Notes under the pieces: model-generated
The model's input: the letters and a program-made list of their open reading frames with translations, nothing else
What the model was told of the DNA's origin: nothing
The model's database searches: none
Program-made: the position numbers and the translations under genes
Origin: Phymorhynchus buccinoides
Taxonomy: Eukaryota > Mollusca > Gastropoda > Neogastropoda > Raphitomidae
Length of the DNA: 64,000 nt
Reading direction: 5' to 3'
NCBI GenBank assembly: GCA_017654935.2
Contig: CM065693.1
Coordinates: forward strand, 13,560,326-13,624,325
Part shown: one piece after another, positions 36,163-49,966 of the stretch
Position numbering within the stretch: the stretch's first letter is position 1
How the letters are laid out: the number at the start of each line of letters is the position of its first letter

Positions 36163-36200
36163 ACGGGGGGGGGGGGGGGGGGGGGGGGGGAGGGGGGGGG

Positions 36201-36231
<31 letters not shown>

Positions 36232-36290
36232 AGGGGGGGGGGGATTCTAAGATCAGTGATCAAGTAGAAATGGAAAGTGAACATTCTTTG
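32300..36290 (+). repeat. noisy satellite with a poly-G run in each unit
   Basis: About ten diverged units of roughly 250-430 bp share TCAAGTGGAAAAAACATGAA, CATTCTTTGACTG, a poly-A patch, GATTTTGTGATTTTTTATAT, a G run, and TATTTCAAGGCCAACTTTC. The GGCCAAC anchor appears near 32682, 33073, 33361, 33794, 34227, 34565, 35166, 35481, 35793 and 36040. Unit lengths vary mostly by G-run length. Small indels between units are far more frequent than in the other minisatellites, suggesting low read accuracy. Confidence 0.8.
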
Positions 36291-37820
36291 ACCGAAAAAA
36301 AAAATAGCCAGTGTGCAGATTTTTATTTTTTTTTATTCGATTTTTGGTGGGGTCAACACAGATTGACAAGACGAAAGCTTCCCCAGAGGCCCAGTATTAT
36401 ACCGACGACACAAGCACCCAACTGGGGAATGGTAAAAAATATATACCGGCCCCGGTTCTGAGCCACAGTAGCTTTAGTTGGGGGCGGCCCGGGACGATAG
36501 CGGCCACGCTACGTTATTGGGACGAAGATGTATACATGCAGTGGGATTTTCCAGGGGGGGGGGGGGACCGACATGGATTTTATTAAAACTTCTACCTAGG
36601 TGATTTTTCATTGTATTCTGAAATTTTTTCATTCGGCTCTAAAACTTGCATATTGACATTATTAATTTTATTTTGATTTGTTGTGATTGTATTAGAGCTT
36701 ATTGGATTTTTCATACATGTCATTCTTATCGATGCAGAATGAAGGGGGCCACATTGTATCAACCTGGCTCATGTTGAATAGCTCTTGAGGCCTTATAGTA
36801 ATGAATAACATCACAGCGAGTGATCCCATTTTGTTACCATGAAGTTGTGAAATTCCTTAGGTGCCAGCCACAGCATTCCCCCTTCGCTTTTTTCATTAAC
36901 TACTTACTTGGTAGGGGGTAGGGGGAGACCTTGGGCATAGTATGAAACCCCTTTTGTGTTCATAGATCAGTGAGGGTGGGGGAGTAAAAATGTTGTTTTT
37001 CACGTAAGTGTTCAGAAGAAGAAAAAAAAACAAGCATAACTATAAAATTTGTGGAGATATTGTCAACAATTTTTGTTTGTTTGAAAGAAAATTGATTCAG
37101 CTACATTTTATAAGTATATGTTCTGCATTAAATGGTTTTCCTTCATGTTGAAAAATGCACGTGTTTATGAAAAAATCACTTAAACATTTTTTTGTTTATC
37201 TTCTTTATACTTTCATAACATTTGTGTTGGGGTATATGTTGGTAAAGTTCGTTTTGTGATGACCTAGACAGAAGAATCATTTCTGATTTTATTGAATGCA
37301 ACACTTGGTTGTTTACAAAATTCTGTTGTCAAAAAGTTATTTGACACCAACTACCCGAAATCAGTGGAAAATGCCACAACAGCTCAGTTCTTGCATAGTG
37401 AAAATCTGTCTGTGCCCTCTAGTCTCAGCTTAGGCAGTGTGGGACTTAGCACAGTTTCCAGTAAAAGATGGGTAATGGTACCCTGATAAGATTTTCAAAA
37501 GGATCTCAGATTTACATTACCACCTGGGAGCGAGGTACTTGTAAATTTTCATGTGTAATCTCTGCGGTGGTTGCTGAGCGGCAGGGTAGTTTTCATAGTC
37601 TGGTTAGCTCGAAAGTGGGCTGGTAACTTATCTGGCTGCAGAGCCATACGCCGGTTCTTGCTGCCACCGAATCGTTGCAGCCAACAAAAAGGTTTCGTTC
37701 TTGATCATGGGCCGAATAAATAGGGTCCCGTTCGCCCCGTTTCAGTACCCACCGGGGTACACAACAATGGGCCATAAAAGTCTTTCAATTGAAATACAGA
37801 TACTACAACGCCTTTTCGTT
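36291..37820. other. AT-rich spacer, no gene recognised
   Basis: No exon with convincing splice sites or similarity is seen. A non-repeat patch at 37560-37790 (CTGCCACCGAATCGTTGCAG) is unassigned. Confidence 0.45.
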
Positions 37821-37827
37821 TGTATGA

Positions 37828-38100
37828 ACCCTTTCATGCTTAATGTCGATTTTATTCCTATGCACCACCCAAATATTTTGAATTTAACGACCCATGTACG
37901 GGGGGAACAAAGGCCCCTTCAAAACCCAGGGTATTGTTATCCAAAGACCCTAATTTCTTAATTGTTGGGATGGTAAGGTTAGGGCCTTACGCTCATACAT
38001 CGTCATAGAGGCATCCCCCATATTGCAGAATTTGATTTTTTTTCTACCCCAGTAAGTGTAATGGAATTGTTTTGCTGAAAAAAAAATGGCTAGGTGACAC
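37828..38100 (+). mobile_element. family A MITE, heavily degraded copy
   Basis: AACCCTTTCATGCTTAATGTC, TTATCCAAAGACCCTAATTTC, TTGCTGAAAAAAAAATGGCT follow the order of family A with many small indels. Similar degraded pieces are at about 39170-39690, 40813-40870 and 45065-45360. Confidence 0.65.
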
Positions 38101-38294
38101 GATATGCTAGTTCTGCAAAGGGGTGCAATATTGAAACAAAGTAAAAAATAAAAACTTTTTAAAAATTATTACATCAATGAGTTGATGCTACGTGTGGCAG
38201 AGGCTGCAGTTATGGCACCATGTTCGTACGTCCCTAAGCTGCAACTTTTATGATACTAGGACGCGGCACATAAAACTATTTTCAGGCGCATGTG

Positions 38295-38327
<33 letters not shown>

Positions 38328-41300
38328 AACCGACCCTAACACTGTTTCCCTAACGGAAAATCCCCTGCGACTGAATCAAACTCTAAAAAACGTTTAAACA
38401 TTATATGACAAAAAAACAAAAAAAGTTTTCCTTGTAAAGAACAATCGGAGCAGCTTCCCTTGATCATGGTCGCTCAGCGTAGGCAATACTCCCCAATAAA
38501 TAGAGGCATTTATTCTTACTTAGCAAACTGCATAACTTGTTTGAGTCATTGCCAGAAAGTGCATTAAGTTTTATATAATAATAAAAATAAATATTAATAC
38601 TTTAATAATAGGGTTAAAATATGTAGTTCCCTTTTCATCTCGTACCAATGTGGGAAAATTATGGAAACACCCACCGCACATGTTAGTTCATACACATACT
38701 TTCCCTTCACATTGTCACGATTGGTTCTTCAGCTTTCCTTTTCAATTTTGTGGTTCTTCTTACCAAATCCAAGTCATGAAAAAATGCCTACAAAACTCAA
38801 CCCTTATTTGTCCTTCCATTTTAGCTAGAGATTATACTGCAATATATGCAATTACCATTGAACAATATATTACATAAACCCCATGTTCCGACCCCCCGCG
38901 TGACCCCTAGCCGCTTATAGTAATTTTTCAGTGTGTTAACTTAAGCCCAAAAACAAAAAAAAAAAAAACAAAAAACAAAAATTAAAAAAACCAATAAAAT
39001 TTTTACTAATAACCATTGTCACAAAATCAACCAGTGGTACCCCTAAGACCCCATCCATGCCACCACTCCGGCCCCCCCCCCCAACTGAGGTTATAGATTG
39101 GTAAAAAAATTTATTCTTCTGCGAATCCTGCTGTGACTATGTGCGATAAACACCTTTTTTCTTCCCCGTTAGGGCCCAGTATCCCTACCTCCAAAATTAA
39201 GAAAATAGGGTCTTCGGATAACACTTCAGGCACTGATTTGATTATTGATACCTTTTAAACCCTTTCACCGCCAGACCATTATTTCAGCACAAAAAAGTCT
39301 CAGTTAAATGTACTGGGTTTGGAATCTCTTTATTTTAAGAGCAACATAAATCCCATTGACCCCTCAGCTATTGGGGATTTCTGTTTTTCGTTCACTGTGA
39401 CCATATATATAAAAATTAGGTCTAATCCTTACTTCACCCCCAAAAACTAATAAAGACCCAATTAGGGTATTTGGATTAATCTAATAGACCCCAATGTTGA
39501 AAAACTTATTATACAGTGACATCCGTGTCAAATCCCCACCAAGCTGTAGGTGTTGACTAACACACATCTCGCGATGTTCCTGCTGTGGCGTGTGAAAGGG
39601 GTTAATGACATGCTCGGTATTAAAACCATTGTGGTGATATAAACTGATGCACGACATTGAGCGGGTGAACCAAGGGTTTATAAGTGAGGAAATTAGATGT
39701 TTACCGAGAGGCGGCGTGGATGCGCTGAGGCCACCCAGCATGTCTTGTCTTTCTATGATTTATTTTTGTGATTGATTACACCTATAGCTATTATCCACCA
39801 CGCCATTTCTTACTGCCTCATAGCCTCTATTGGTCTCACGCCAGTTTCCCTCTTCCCCCTCCCGGCAGCATAGGGCGACGGGGAAGGTAAAGAGAAATGA
39901 CTTCCGCCAAAAGCCCCCCCCCCAGACCAGAGTATTCCCATACCTCTGTCCACAAAAGATGTTTACTAAAACAAACATAAGGACGGAATTTCGACAACAC
40001 AAACAAAAAACAAACTACACTCCCCTCCGGGCCCAACCCCACAGATGTTGCAAAGTGATGTCTATATTCTTTATTCACGAGGCACAAAACAAAACTATGG
40101 ATATTGCGGCGAAGCGCCTTTATCAACACAGACAAACAATTAAAACAGCAAACAGCAAAATATGCAATTGTATCAGCAAAAGGAGCCAAAAAAGCAGGCA
40201 ACAAGAAGGAGCCAAAAAACCATCAAGATTGATATTAATTTTATTAAAAATAAAAACAATACTTCACCCTCTACAGTCCAACGCGTAATATAATCTAAAT
40301 GTACTTGTAATGGTTAGACCCAAAACGCCCGGCTACTCATACTTACACGTTCGCGCACCACAATGGTGCGGTCAAAAATGGCCCGCGCACCACAATGGCG
40401 CGTTTTGCTCCGGTCACAAATCAAATCCGTCGCACACCCGGTTAGGAAAATGTAGGTGTCTTAGGTGTGTGTGTGTTACAGTGTGTGGGTGTGTTATATG
40501 TAGAGGTAATATAAGATGAGGGGATATTGTTAACGAGGGGGTCAATTGTAATGTGTCCTCATCCTCCTTTCCCCTCTCTACAAACACCGAAAGGCCATGT
40601 CAAGGAGAATAAAGACCAACCTGCCCGTCATCGTGTGTTTAAATTAAATTTTTATAAAATCGCGGTACTTTTCACGTGGTTTTTCCCTCTTTAGCCAAGT
40701 AACAAATCACTTAAGAAAATCTTCCTAGCATAAAGGACCGTCTTTCGAGGGAAAGTTTTAATGAAGAGGAAGTGACACAGACTTTGGGGGGTCTTTAATT
40801 GGTAGGGGTGTCTAACCCTTTCACCCGCCAATGTTTGCTAATGTATACATTTATGAATCACAATGGAACTAATTAGTAGTGAAATGTTTTTTTTGCTTGT
40901 TCTATGACCTGTGATTTGCAAATTTGCAATCATAGTTTGTTGATCCAGACATTCTACTTTTGCTTTTGGCATAATCTGCATCCGCTTGTATGTCCGGCTG
41001 TGTACTCCTACGATTACGATTTTGCAAGCGATGCAATTGCAACCGCACATACGCATCGCTACTGAGCTCACTTTAAGTGCTTGAGGGCCATTTTGACGCG
41101 ACCATATTCGAACCGCGAACATCTTTTGATCCCCTCGCGCACCCATATTCGAAGGGCGACCATTTGGACTGGCGACCATCCCTTTTCTGGGCACCATGTG
41201 TTAAACCAAAAAGTTGACACCAAAGAGCGAAGGCGGTTTTTTCGATTAGTATGGGAACACCAAATCAAGGGGGGAGGGCGGGCGGTCGGGGTAACTTGAA

Positions 41301-41690
41301 GTGAGAGAGGATCACCGGGGCCCCCCCTCCACGTGCACAGAGTACGCAATCTGATTCAGATGGTAGACAATTGGAAACAAGGGTCCCACGCTCAGTTCCC
41401 CTCTGTTGCCTCAAAGGGGTGGGCGGACGCCTGTAAAGAAAAATGACTCCACATGTCCCCCAGCCTAAACCAATGAGTACATCCATGATTAGGATCATAC
41501 CATTTCAACACATGAATCGAACCAAAAGACCTATCTAATTGCTACACGACATGTGCGTTCTTTACAGTACAACTGACAAACAAGAAACCAACAAAACTAC
41601 CCTCAAACACAGATGCAATATAATTGCAACATGCCCTGTCACCCCAGGGTGCACAGTTGGAATTAAGATGCATGACAAGTTCTCCCTTTA
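38101..41690. other. indel-rich region with degraded family A pieces
   Basis: Contains a 34-base A run at about 38291-38324, fragments of family A in both orientations, and a short doubled GCGCACCACAATGG(T/C)GCG motif at 40356-40400. No coding exon supported. Confidence 0.5.
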
Positions 41691-44600
41691 GTTTCCCCCT
41701 TCAAAATAAATCCCTTGCAAGTCTCTGATGCCAGAGGCCCACCAACACTCGCCCCCCCCCCACCCCCCTCCCCCACACGTGTATATATTTCCACAATAAT
41801 GCCCATCCATCCGGCCCCCCTTTCGTAACAAACGTTTACCAGCCACAGGAAATGTTAAAACCAAAGTTGCGTTTTTCTTAATCCGAAAACGACCGGGCAA
41901 GCAAGAGAAACCCATTAAGTTTCAAAACCCCCTCTACAACCCTATATATGTCAAAACTATTTTTCAAAACACAATTTGCTCCTCCCTCCCCCCCCTGCTC
42001 CTTCCCCCCGCGTTTACCCCCCCCTTGATTCCTACTCCGCCCCCCCCATATGGCGATTCCATTGACAAGCCTCGTTCAGATACCTTCCTTCCCACATTCA
42101 CACATTTCTTACAAAGTTTTACTTCTTAGACTATTCATGGATTTGTGCCCACAAATGCTCACTTGTTCCCACTAATTTCCTTTTCCGGTTACACACACGG
42201 CGGGTTTGGACGGGTTCGGGATTGCTTTGTTCCTTTGTCTCTTTATTATCTCCTTCTTCTTTCGCCCCCCCTCCCTGCTCCCCCCCCTGTCCCCTCCCCC
42301 CCGCCCCGGCCCCTTCCTCCCATGTATCGCGGTCTACCAGCCGTCTGCCCAGGCCGCCCACCACCCCCACGTCCCTTTCTCGCCCGCAAGGGCCGTGTGC
42401 ACCACCCCCGTCGCCCCTCGCTCCCCGGTCGGCAGGCTACGTACCACCAATCGCTGTCTTCCTTTTTTGGGTCTCCTCTCCTGCCCTGTAGTCATTGGAC
42501 CCCGCGCCCCCCGCCCAAGCCCTTTCCCCCTCTCCCCCCACTTCCCCCCATCCTCCGGTGCCCTTTTCTGCCCGTTGCGCCCTTGTCCCATGCTGGCGCA
42601 TTTTTCCCGGGTTCCTCTACTCCCCCTCTCTATTCCATTTATTTTCGTCACTCCTCCGCCCTCTCGGTTCCCTGGACACAACCGGTCCCTCCACACAGCC
42701 TCCCTTTATCACATGCTCCCCCCCTCCCCTACCCATCGGTAGACCACCTGAGGCCGTTCCGCCGTTTTTCCACCACCCAATGCATCGCTTTCTTCTACCT
42801 CGAGGCTCCCTCTCCGCAACTCAAACGCTTGCTCCACACTCCGCTCGTCAGCACTCGTCAACCGCCGGCCCGCAGACACACCACACTGTCGAGCTAGCTC
42901 ACCCCTCTCTCGCTCCCTCCCCCCCGATTCCACTCGTTACCACCCCCCCTTAAAGTCCTGATTATCACCCGATCTGCCCACTTCGCCACCCCGTCCGCCC
43001 ATGGGACTGCTAAAACTCTCCGTACCTATACTCAACACACTTATACACGCTCCCCTTCCCTTCCTTCAACACCATCCTCCCTTCCCCTTCCAGTTGTTCT
43101 TCGCCCGGCATTCTCAGACCCTACTACCCACTATGGTCCCCCAAACACCCCCCCACCCCCCCCCCCCCCACCCAGCCCCCCCACCCAACCCCCCACCCCC
43201 CCCCCCTCCAAAACCGCCACCAACCACACCCAACACCCCCACCCCCGAGCACGCTTGACCAACTAAAGTCGCACTTGCCGATCCCATCCCCCTTGACCCT
43301 CTGCCAACTTGTGTCACCACCTCACACCACCCGGATCCACAAGCCTGACCGGCCCCACAGTCGTCATCCACCACAGACACGGCCCCCCTACCCAAAATCT
43401 CCCAAACCCCACCCGGAGAATGGTCAGCCAACACCGTATCAACCCGCAACAAGCCACCTCCCGCCCTTGTGTCCGTCCTCCCCCCTGTTTTGCCTTTGCT
43501 GTCCAACTCACACCCTGCCCATATCCTGACTAATTCCAAATATTCTTGCCATTGTCACATCGTTCACTCACGCAACATCCATTTCTCTCACCCCCCTGTC
43601 TCTGTCTGTCTTCTCGTCGGCCTGAACCCACCCCATCCCCAACACCTGTCGCTGCTCGTTCCCCCCCCCCCCCGCTGCTCACCTCACCGTGTGCTAAATC
43701 CTCCACGCCCCCACGTCTCCTAGCCACTACCTACACACCCCCATCCCCTCCACCCACCTTTACCATCCCTCGTTTCCAGTTTGGCGCACTGGTAAGGCTC
43801 GCATCTCCTCCCACCCCCGTATTACAACCCCTTCTCCCACCTCCACTTTTCTTACCACACGCCACCTTCAATCCCTGTGCTATTATTACCATCTGCACCT
43901 TTGTTGGCACACACCTACTGCAGACCACCCACATTCCATCCCTAACTTCTCATGGCACATTCCCTTGCCCGTCCCCGATCATCTTTCGCTTGCCGTCTTT
44001 TACCCCACCGCGCCCTCCATCCCCCATACCGGACCATCCCACACCGTTTGGGTCTATTTTAGTAGCACATGTTGGTCCATTCTATGGTTTGTCTCCCCCC
44101 CACCTTCACCCGGTTCCTTCCCCTCCCCCCCGCGACCCGCCCCTCGCCTACTTCCCCCTCACTTCCACCAACCACCCCCGACCTCCTCCCTCAAATCCCT
44201 CATCTCCCCAACCCATCGATACGTGCCTGTGCCTCACCGGCCCCACCGGCGGCCCCCACCTCCTCTCCCTCTCTTCCCTCGGCTATGCAGCTCGCCGACC
44301 TTAACCACACACCACCCCAAGCCCCCCCTCCACACCCCCCTCTGTGTCACCACCCCCAACTCCCCCAATCGTGTCGGGCTCCTTGTCTAGTGTCCCTGCC
44401 ACAGACCGCCACGTGCCCCTCCCTTGCGCACACGTGTCCATCTGCCCGCGACTCGCCCGACTCGTCAGTCCCTATTCAACCCTTACACTCCCCCCCCCCT
44501 TCTTCCCAACACCGCCACACACCCCTACCCACACAAACGAATTCCTCTTTCTGGCAAAACACCTCATCTGGGCACCATCTCCTTGTGACCCTTCCATACC

Positions 44601-47600
44601 CCCATATCGGCTCTCACCCCCCTACCCTTTCCACACACCCCCAACAGATATTCCATTTCTTTCTGGCGTACTCCCCATCTAGAGCTCACCGGTCTCAGCT
44701 CTGCGCGATTTGTCACGTCGCACACGACCCACTCCTCGTGGCACATCACAATACTCCCCCCCATCAACCTCTCGGCCTCATTACACCTCCTCTAACCCCT
44801 CCCCACCACACAATTACACACAAGACCAAAACTAAATCACGACGTACCCCCTATGCGACACCCGGTCTGACACAATACGACTATCCGAACATCTTGAACT
44901 CAACAGCGACATCTACCTGTGACCCGACAATCCCACTATCCCGCCCCTCCATAGGCCAACCTGCTATATCCCACTCACTCCCACTCATCCAAAATTCACA
45001 CAAGACTACACGTTCCTTATCACCCGGCGCTCTCCCTTGGATAACAGGTCTGATCCAATAGCTGCCTTGATCGCGCATTCCTCTGTGACATATTATCAAC
45101 ATTTAACGGCCTTAATAATTACCTCCTCCAAACTACACAAGTAAACTATCGGCTCTTGGCTAACAGGCTGTGAAATAGCTGCTTGATCTTGCCCGCAATT
45201 ACTCCGTGGCACAGTATATCTAACATTAGGCCAATCATACCCTCCCAAAATTAAGATAACTCATTGTCTCAGTGTTCTTTGGATCACCCCGGGCCGCTCC
45301 TCCCCACGACTATAAATAGCCTGATGTTGATGCTTCTGTTTATCATTTAACACCTATGTAGAGGTCAATGGCCGCATTTGTTCATGGTAGCTACCATTTT
45401 CACTCTTTTCTGGTGCAAAAAGCGAGACATTGATCGCGCCGGGCACGCGGGTAAACCACCGCACGGGCCCCCCAGGGGGGGGCGCGGCCCCGGCCCTCAT
45501 GTGCGGACGATCACACCGAACATACTCTCGAGCGCCACGATCAGCGACAAGACACACTACAAATCCCAGACAATCACCAGACATGCTACTAAACAACGCA
45601 TAGGCAACTAGCCCAACAGAGGAGATCAACTCCAGAGAAGGCGCAGCATAGGAGAGCAGGAGGGGCAGAACAGAACAGAAATAGTCATACACTCAAACAC
45701 ACTTGCCAGCGCACTTACTAAGTTAACCCCCAACATACACCACACACCTAAAACTAAAACCACACACTCCACTCAAGGCGACCCCGCTCCCGCCCCGCCA
45801 CTGCCCTTGTCCCTACCGTACGAACACCACCACACCCCGCATACCAAACCATCCACACCAAAGTGATAACTACCCTCCCAAGTTTGCAACACCCCCCCCA
45901 CTCCATGGCGTGCGGACTAAAAGGCCCCAATAATTAAGAATACGTGGGCACCACCAGCTGGGACCATCATACCCCCGTGGGTCTTCGGGCCAACGCGTCC
46001 CCTGTCAGTTGGTCCCCCCACGGGCCTCACCCCACAGCGCCGCGCCCTCTTGAGCTGGGACCCCCCCCCTAGCCCGGCTTATCCCGATCAGATCTCGACT
46101 CCAAGCCTCTCCGGAGACTCGGGCCCGCTGGTCCCTCCAAGGGTATTTCCACACGTGCGCGTTCGCTCTTCCGCATTGTCCTCCTGTCCGGTCCTCATCC
46201 TTCATTCCGAGTGCACTCACAGCCTATCTGCGTGCCTTTCTTTGGTCTGCCACCCCCCCCCCTTCCCTCTCTTCCCCCCCGGCAGTTACCGCGCACCTCT
46301 CTGTGTCCCTTGCCATTAGTGGCCTTCTCCGACCCGGCTTCCTCGCATTGCCACTTGCCACCATCTGTCCCGTCGGGGCCCCCGTTCAGCTTGCTTCCTG
46401 TTTGTGCACGCCTTTGCGTCCCTCCCCCCCTGCCCGCTCCCCCCCCCCCCCCCCCCCCCCACATTTTTCCACCCCTCTTCTTATTCATCCCCCAACACAC
46501 CCTCCTTCCTCCCCCCCTCCTGTGCCCCGGCCGACTCCCTCTTGGCCTGTTGTCATGTGTCCCGTACAAACTCGCTCCACTGTGGTTTTTCGTGGTGTCC
46601 ATAGCCCCCCCCTCATGCTGGTACTCCACGAGGGTCGTCTCCCTCTCTTACTCTACATAGTCAGCCTCTGCCTCACCTCTTCCACCATACCAAGCCCCAC
46701 TCCACTTATGCTCCTTTCTCTCCATGTTTCCCTACACGAGCTACTGTTCCCTTCTCTCACTTAACGTTCCCCCTCCCCTTTGTCAGACCCTCGCCTCACG
46801 CTACCTCTCACCACCTATCTCCCATATCCACCCACCTATGAAAGTCATTGTCCTCCCCTCCATAACCAACTCTCACAACGTCCTCTTTCCCGCCCCACAC
46901 CCACAAACAGCCACCCCCATCTCACATTACGTTCACGAGAGCACCCGTACCCCATCACCACATCCACCATGAAGTCGATGGTCATATCTACCCGCCTAAT
47001 CCCCACCCACTCACTCTCAATACTATCTCACCCTCATCCTTACTGTTAAATGCCATTCTCCTCTTCGTACACGGCACGACTAGCCCACTCACCTGTCCAC
47101 CATGGCTTTGAGTGTGCGTCTACAGCACCGACCCTTCTATTATTCTACCGCCCTTCCCTCTGTTCTATGCCCACACCTATCTTCCCCCTGTGCGTCCCTC
47201 TTCCGTACTTTGCCTCCACCACCAGTGTCCCCTTCACCGCCCACTTTACTTTTACTGTTTACCTGCCTATCTTTTGTTTTTCTAGCCTTCTTTCTCTCCG
47301 TTTCGTTTTTTCTACCCCCCCCCCGCGTGCACACCGCTCTCCCCAGCTGCACACCTGTGACCGCTCCTACCGTAGACGTGGAGTCTGCCTGATTCTTTGT
47401 TCCACAACTCCACACCCTCCATATCTCTTAGGGGTTCACTCTTTGGTATACCCCCCTATAGAGACTAGTGTTCTCTCACTCTTAGTCTTCCCCGCAGTAT
47501 GCCCCCGCTCCCGACAACTTGCTGTCTGGCGGACCCCATGTCCCCAGTACACTGCACCATATCATTAACATGTATTTTTAGGCTCACGGAGCCCCTGCGT
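41691..47600 (+). repeat. 5.9-kb C-rich low-complexity region
   Basis: C makes up roughly half the bases, with numerous short C runs and many open frames in all six phases rich in Pro, Ser and Leu. No splice-consistent similarity, no start context and no recognisable domain. The frames of 100-330 codons here reflect composition. Confidence 0.75.
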
Positions 47601-48400
47601 CAGGCGCACTCCCCCACCCCAAGTCCCACAATAACACGAAGATAAACCCACACATTAACACACACACAATCACCAAACTACACCGTTCTTAGCTTAATAG
47701 TTTTTTTTAGCACCCAAGCCTCAAAACCACCCCCCAGTAGGAACGACACAAGGTTGTACATACCAGTTACGGTGCAAAACTTATTACCCACCAACCCAAA
47801 CACCCCCAAACCACCTTCTTCCCATCCCCGTACCCACACAAACACAAAAAACATACTCTGCACTCTCCCAAATGCTCCCAACAACAAATAACAAACATGG
47901 GATCGACCGCACACGCAGCCACTCTGGGCATACTCGACGAACAACGCTCTCAGGTGGGGAGCCAGCGACAATGAATTTTACACAGAGATGACTCAGTGGA
48001 CTATGTCGAAGTAACCTATGCCCAATTACTAAATAATAACAACCAACACAATGGTTTTACCCGCCACCTTCCACCAAAAGGCTTGTTTCTCTAACGACTT
48101 TCTAGCTGGGTTAAAATGAGGTTGTTGAGAATAGAAGCAAAAACCGGTAAGTCCCAAATTCGATATAAGTTAAGGACAAAAAACCTCGTATCTTCGTTCT
48201 TTTAAAGTCTAAACAAAACATTTTAAGTGATTCTTTTTTCTGTGCAACCACACACATACTGTTCTCTTATTTTTCTGTTTTTCATATGAAGGAATCTTTT
48301 CTCTGTCTTTTTTGTCTTCAGTTTATTTGATGTTTATTATAAATTTGTTTTATAAATTGTTTATATGATGTTTATTATAATGTTTTTGTGCTGTTTGCAG
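47601..48400. other. RPL17 intron, no exon found
   Basis: Carries one copy of a dispersed block at 48061-48216 (CACCTTCCACCAAAAGG ... AAGTCCCAAATTCGATATAA) whose partner is at 49297-49445. The first RPL17 coding exon was looked for here and not seen. Confidence 0.5.
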
Positions 48401-48441
48401 CTGCGAAGGCGAGGGGCTCCTACCTGCGTGTGCACTTTAAG
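48401..48441 (+). CDS. RPL17: RPL17 exon, first visible
   Basis: A 41-nt exon between TGTTTGCAG and TTTAAG/GTATGC encodes AKARGSYLRVHFK, matching the CKSRGSNLRVHFK segment near the N-terminus of eukaryotic uL22/RPL17. It enters needing one base to complete a codon and leaves in phase 0. The preceding 14-15 residues, including the start Met (VRYS-type N-terminus), should be on an upstream exon that is not found between 28.4 and 48.4 kb. RPL17 lines the 60S polypeptide exit tunnel. Confidence 0.9.
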
Positions 48442-48732
48442 GTATGCATATATGTGTGTCTAAGGTGGTATGTTTTTACACTATTTTAGTTTAATAACTT
48501 GACTGGCAAAAAAACAATTCTCTTCAGATTTTTTGTTTAAATTTGCTTGTTTCTTTTTGCTATAGAAATTGAAGCTAGGTATTGTTATGTAACCATGTTT
48601 GTTAAAAAAAAATTGTACACTTAACGGTTAACCTCTTGTGATTTAGCTTTTTCTGCCTAATGATATGTCATTGTTTTGTTGTTGTATTTCAACTGTGTTC
48701 CCCTTAGTATAATATGAAGTGCCTTATATGAT

Positions 48733-48992
48733 CAGGCATGAAAACAGCTCCGCCGTTTAAAAAAGCAACAATCGAGCGATCTCTGCTGGGGGGGGGGAAT
48801 CTCCGTCGAAAAAAAACCAAACCAAAATTATCTTTACACGGCACAATCTTCATTTCGCGCCTTTTTGCTCTTCCGCCGATGGCATTCCCCCCGCTCAACA
48901 AAACTTCTGACGTTAGGTGAAAATCTGGGTGGAGGGATTTTTCTCGGCTGAAAAAAATCTCCTTTTTTTTGGAACAGTAGTTTTCATGCCTG
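48733..48992. mobile_element. MITE with CAGGCATGAAAAC termini
   Basis: CAGGCATGAAAAC at 48733 and GTTTTCATGCCTG ending 48992 are perfect inverted repeats. 260 bp, GC-richer than its surroundings, no coding frame. Located in an RPL17 intron. Confidence 0.8.
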
Positions 48993-49785
48993 ATTTATAC
49001 TTGAAGTTATGTAAGGTGATAGTCTAAAACTAATGGATGTTCTAATTTAAACTGCTTGCATGCATGCAGAACTCCCAGTTGACACACTGGGCTTTCAGAA
49101 CAGTGCATCCCTAAATGTAGCCAATTTTCGTGAGATGTGAGCTAAAAAAAAAAAATGTTTGAAAATTATCAAGAGAGACGGTAACCCCCTGGAATATCCA
49201 TGTAATCCCATTAAAATCCAGCGGCATTTCGTCGGTGAAATTCAAAAACATCATATCTCGTCTTTTGAGTTAGATACATAATCAGCTTTCTAATTGTTCC
49301 ACCACTTCCACCAAAAGCTCGTATCTCTTATGACTTTCTATCTGTGGTAAATGAGGTGGTGAAAATAGAAGCAAAACTTGCAAGTCCCAAATTCAGATCT
49401 AGATAAGGACAAAAAACTCTTATCTTCGTTCTTTTCAAATCTGAAAAAAAAAAAAAAGTAAGTACAAAAATGCAGGACTAAACTCGCAATGTCTGTGAAC
49501 AACATATTCATCACAGTTAAATCATTTGTCGTCAACGCGGTTTAACTTTCAAAAATTTTTCTCAAAACTACAAAAATTGAGATACACGTTTGTTTTGTTT
49601 CCCCGACGCTATTTTGCATGCTAATTCTTCTGCCCCCCCCCGCCCCCCCTTGTTTTTGCATGAAAGAATTAACACTAGTGTAAAGTTTGTAAGAATTCTC
49701 CCTGAATTTTGGGGATTTTTTTAATTTTTCTCTTTCCGTAGAAGCCATGAGTATGGGTAAGCCTACAGTACTGTGCTGTGTGCAG
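48993..49785. other. RPL17 intron
   Basis: Holds the second copy of the dispersed block (49297-49445: CACTTCCACCAAAAGCTCG ... AAGTCCCAAATTCAGATC) and a C run at 49632-49648. Otherwise nothing recognised. Confidence 0.55.
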
Positions 49786-49920
49786 AACACGAGGGAGACT
49801 GCCCAGGCCATCAAGAACATGCACCTGAAGCGTGCAGTGCGTTACCTGAAGAACGTGATTGCCAAGAAGGAAATCGTCCCCTTCAGACGATTCAGCGGCT
49901 GTGCTGGACGCAAGGCTCAG
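49786..49920 (+). CDS. RPL17: RPL17 exon, [10 protein letters not shown] segment
   Basis: Encodes [40 protein letters not shown] and GRKAQ. This aligns without gaps to [20 protein letters not shown]...VPFRRYNGGVGRCAQ of RPL17. The acceptor is GTGTGCAG before 49786 and the donor is GCTCAG/GTCAGT after 49920. 135 nt, phase 0 at both ends. An in-frame ATG at 49747 ([11 protein letters not shown]...) lies in the intron and is not the start, because the preceding exon 48401-48441 joins exactly at HFK-NTR. Confidence 0.95.
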
Positions 49921-49966
49921 GTCAGTGTGTATGTATATGTGAAATAGAAAATGTGTATGTGCGTTC

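Noticed and set aside
42145..45061. Pro/Ser/Leu-rich frames of 150-330 codons
   Set aside because: Explained by C-rich composition with few stop codons; no recognisable domain and many overlapping frames in both directions.
49747..49785. ATG at 49747 as the RPL17 start
   Set aside because: The conserved exon 48401-48441 precedes it and joins exactly at HFK-NTR through the acceptor at 49785; the segment 49747-49785 has no RPL17 similarity.
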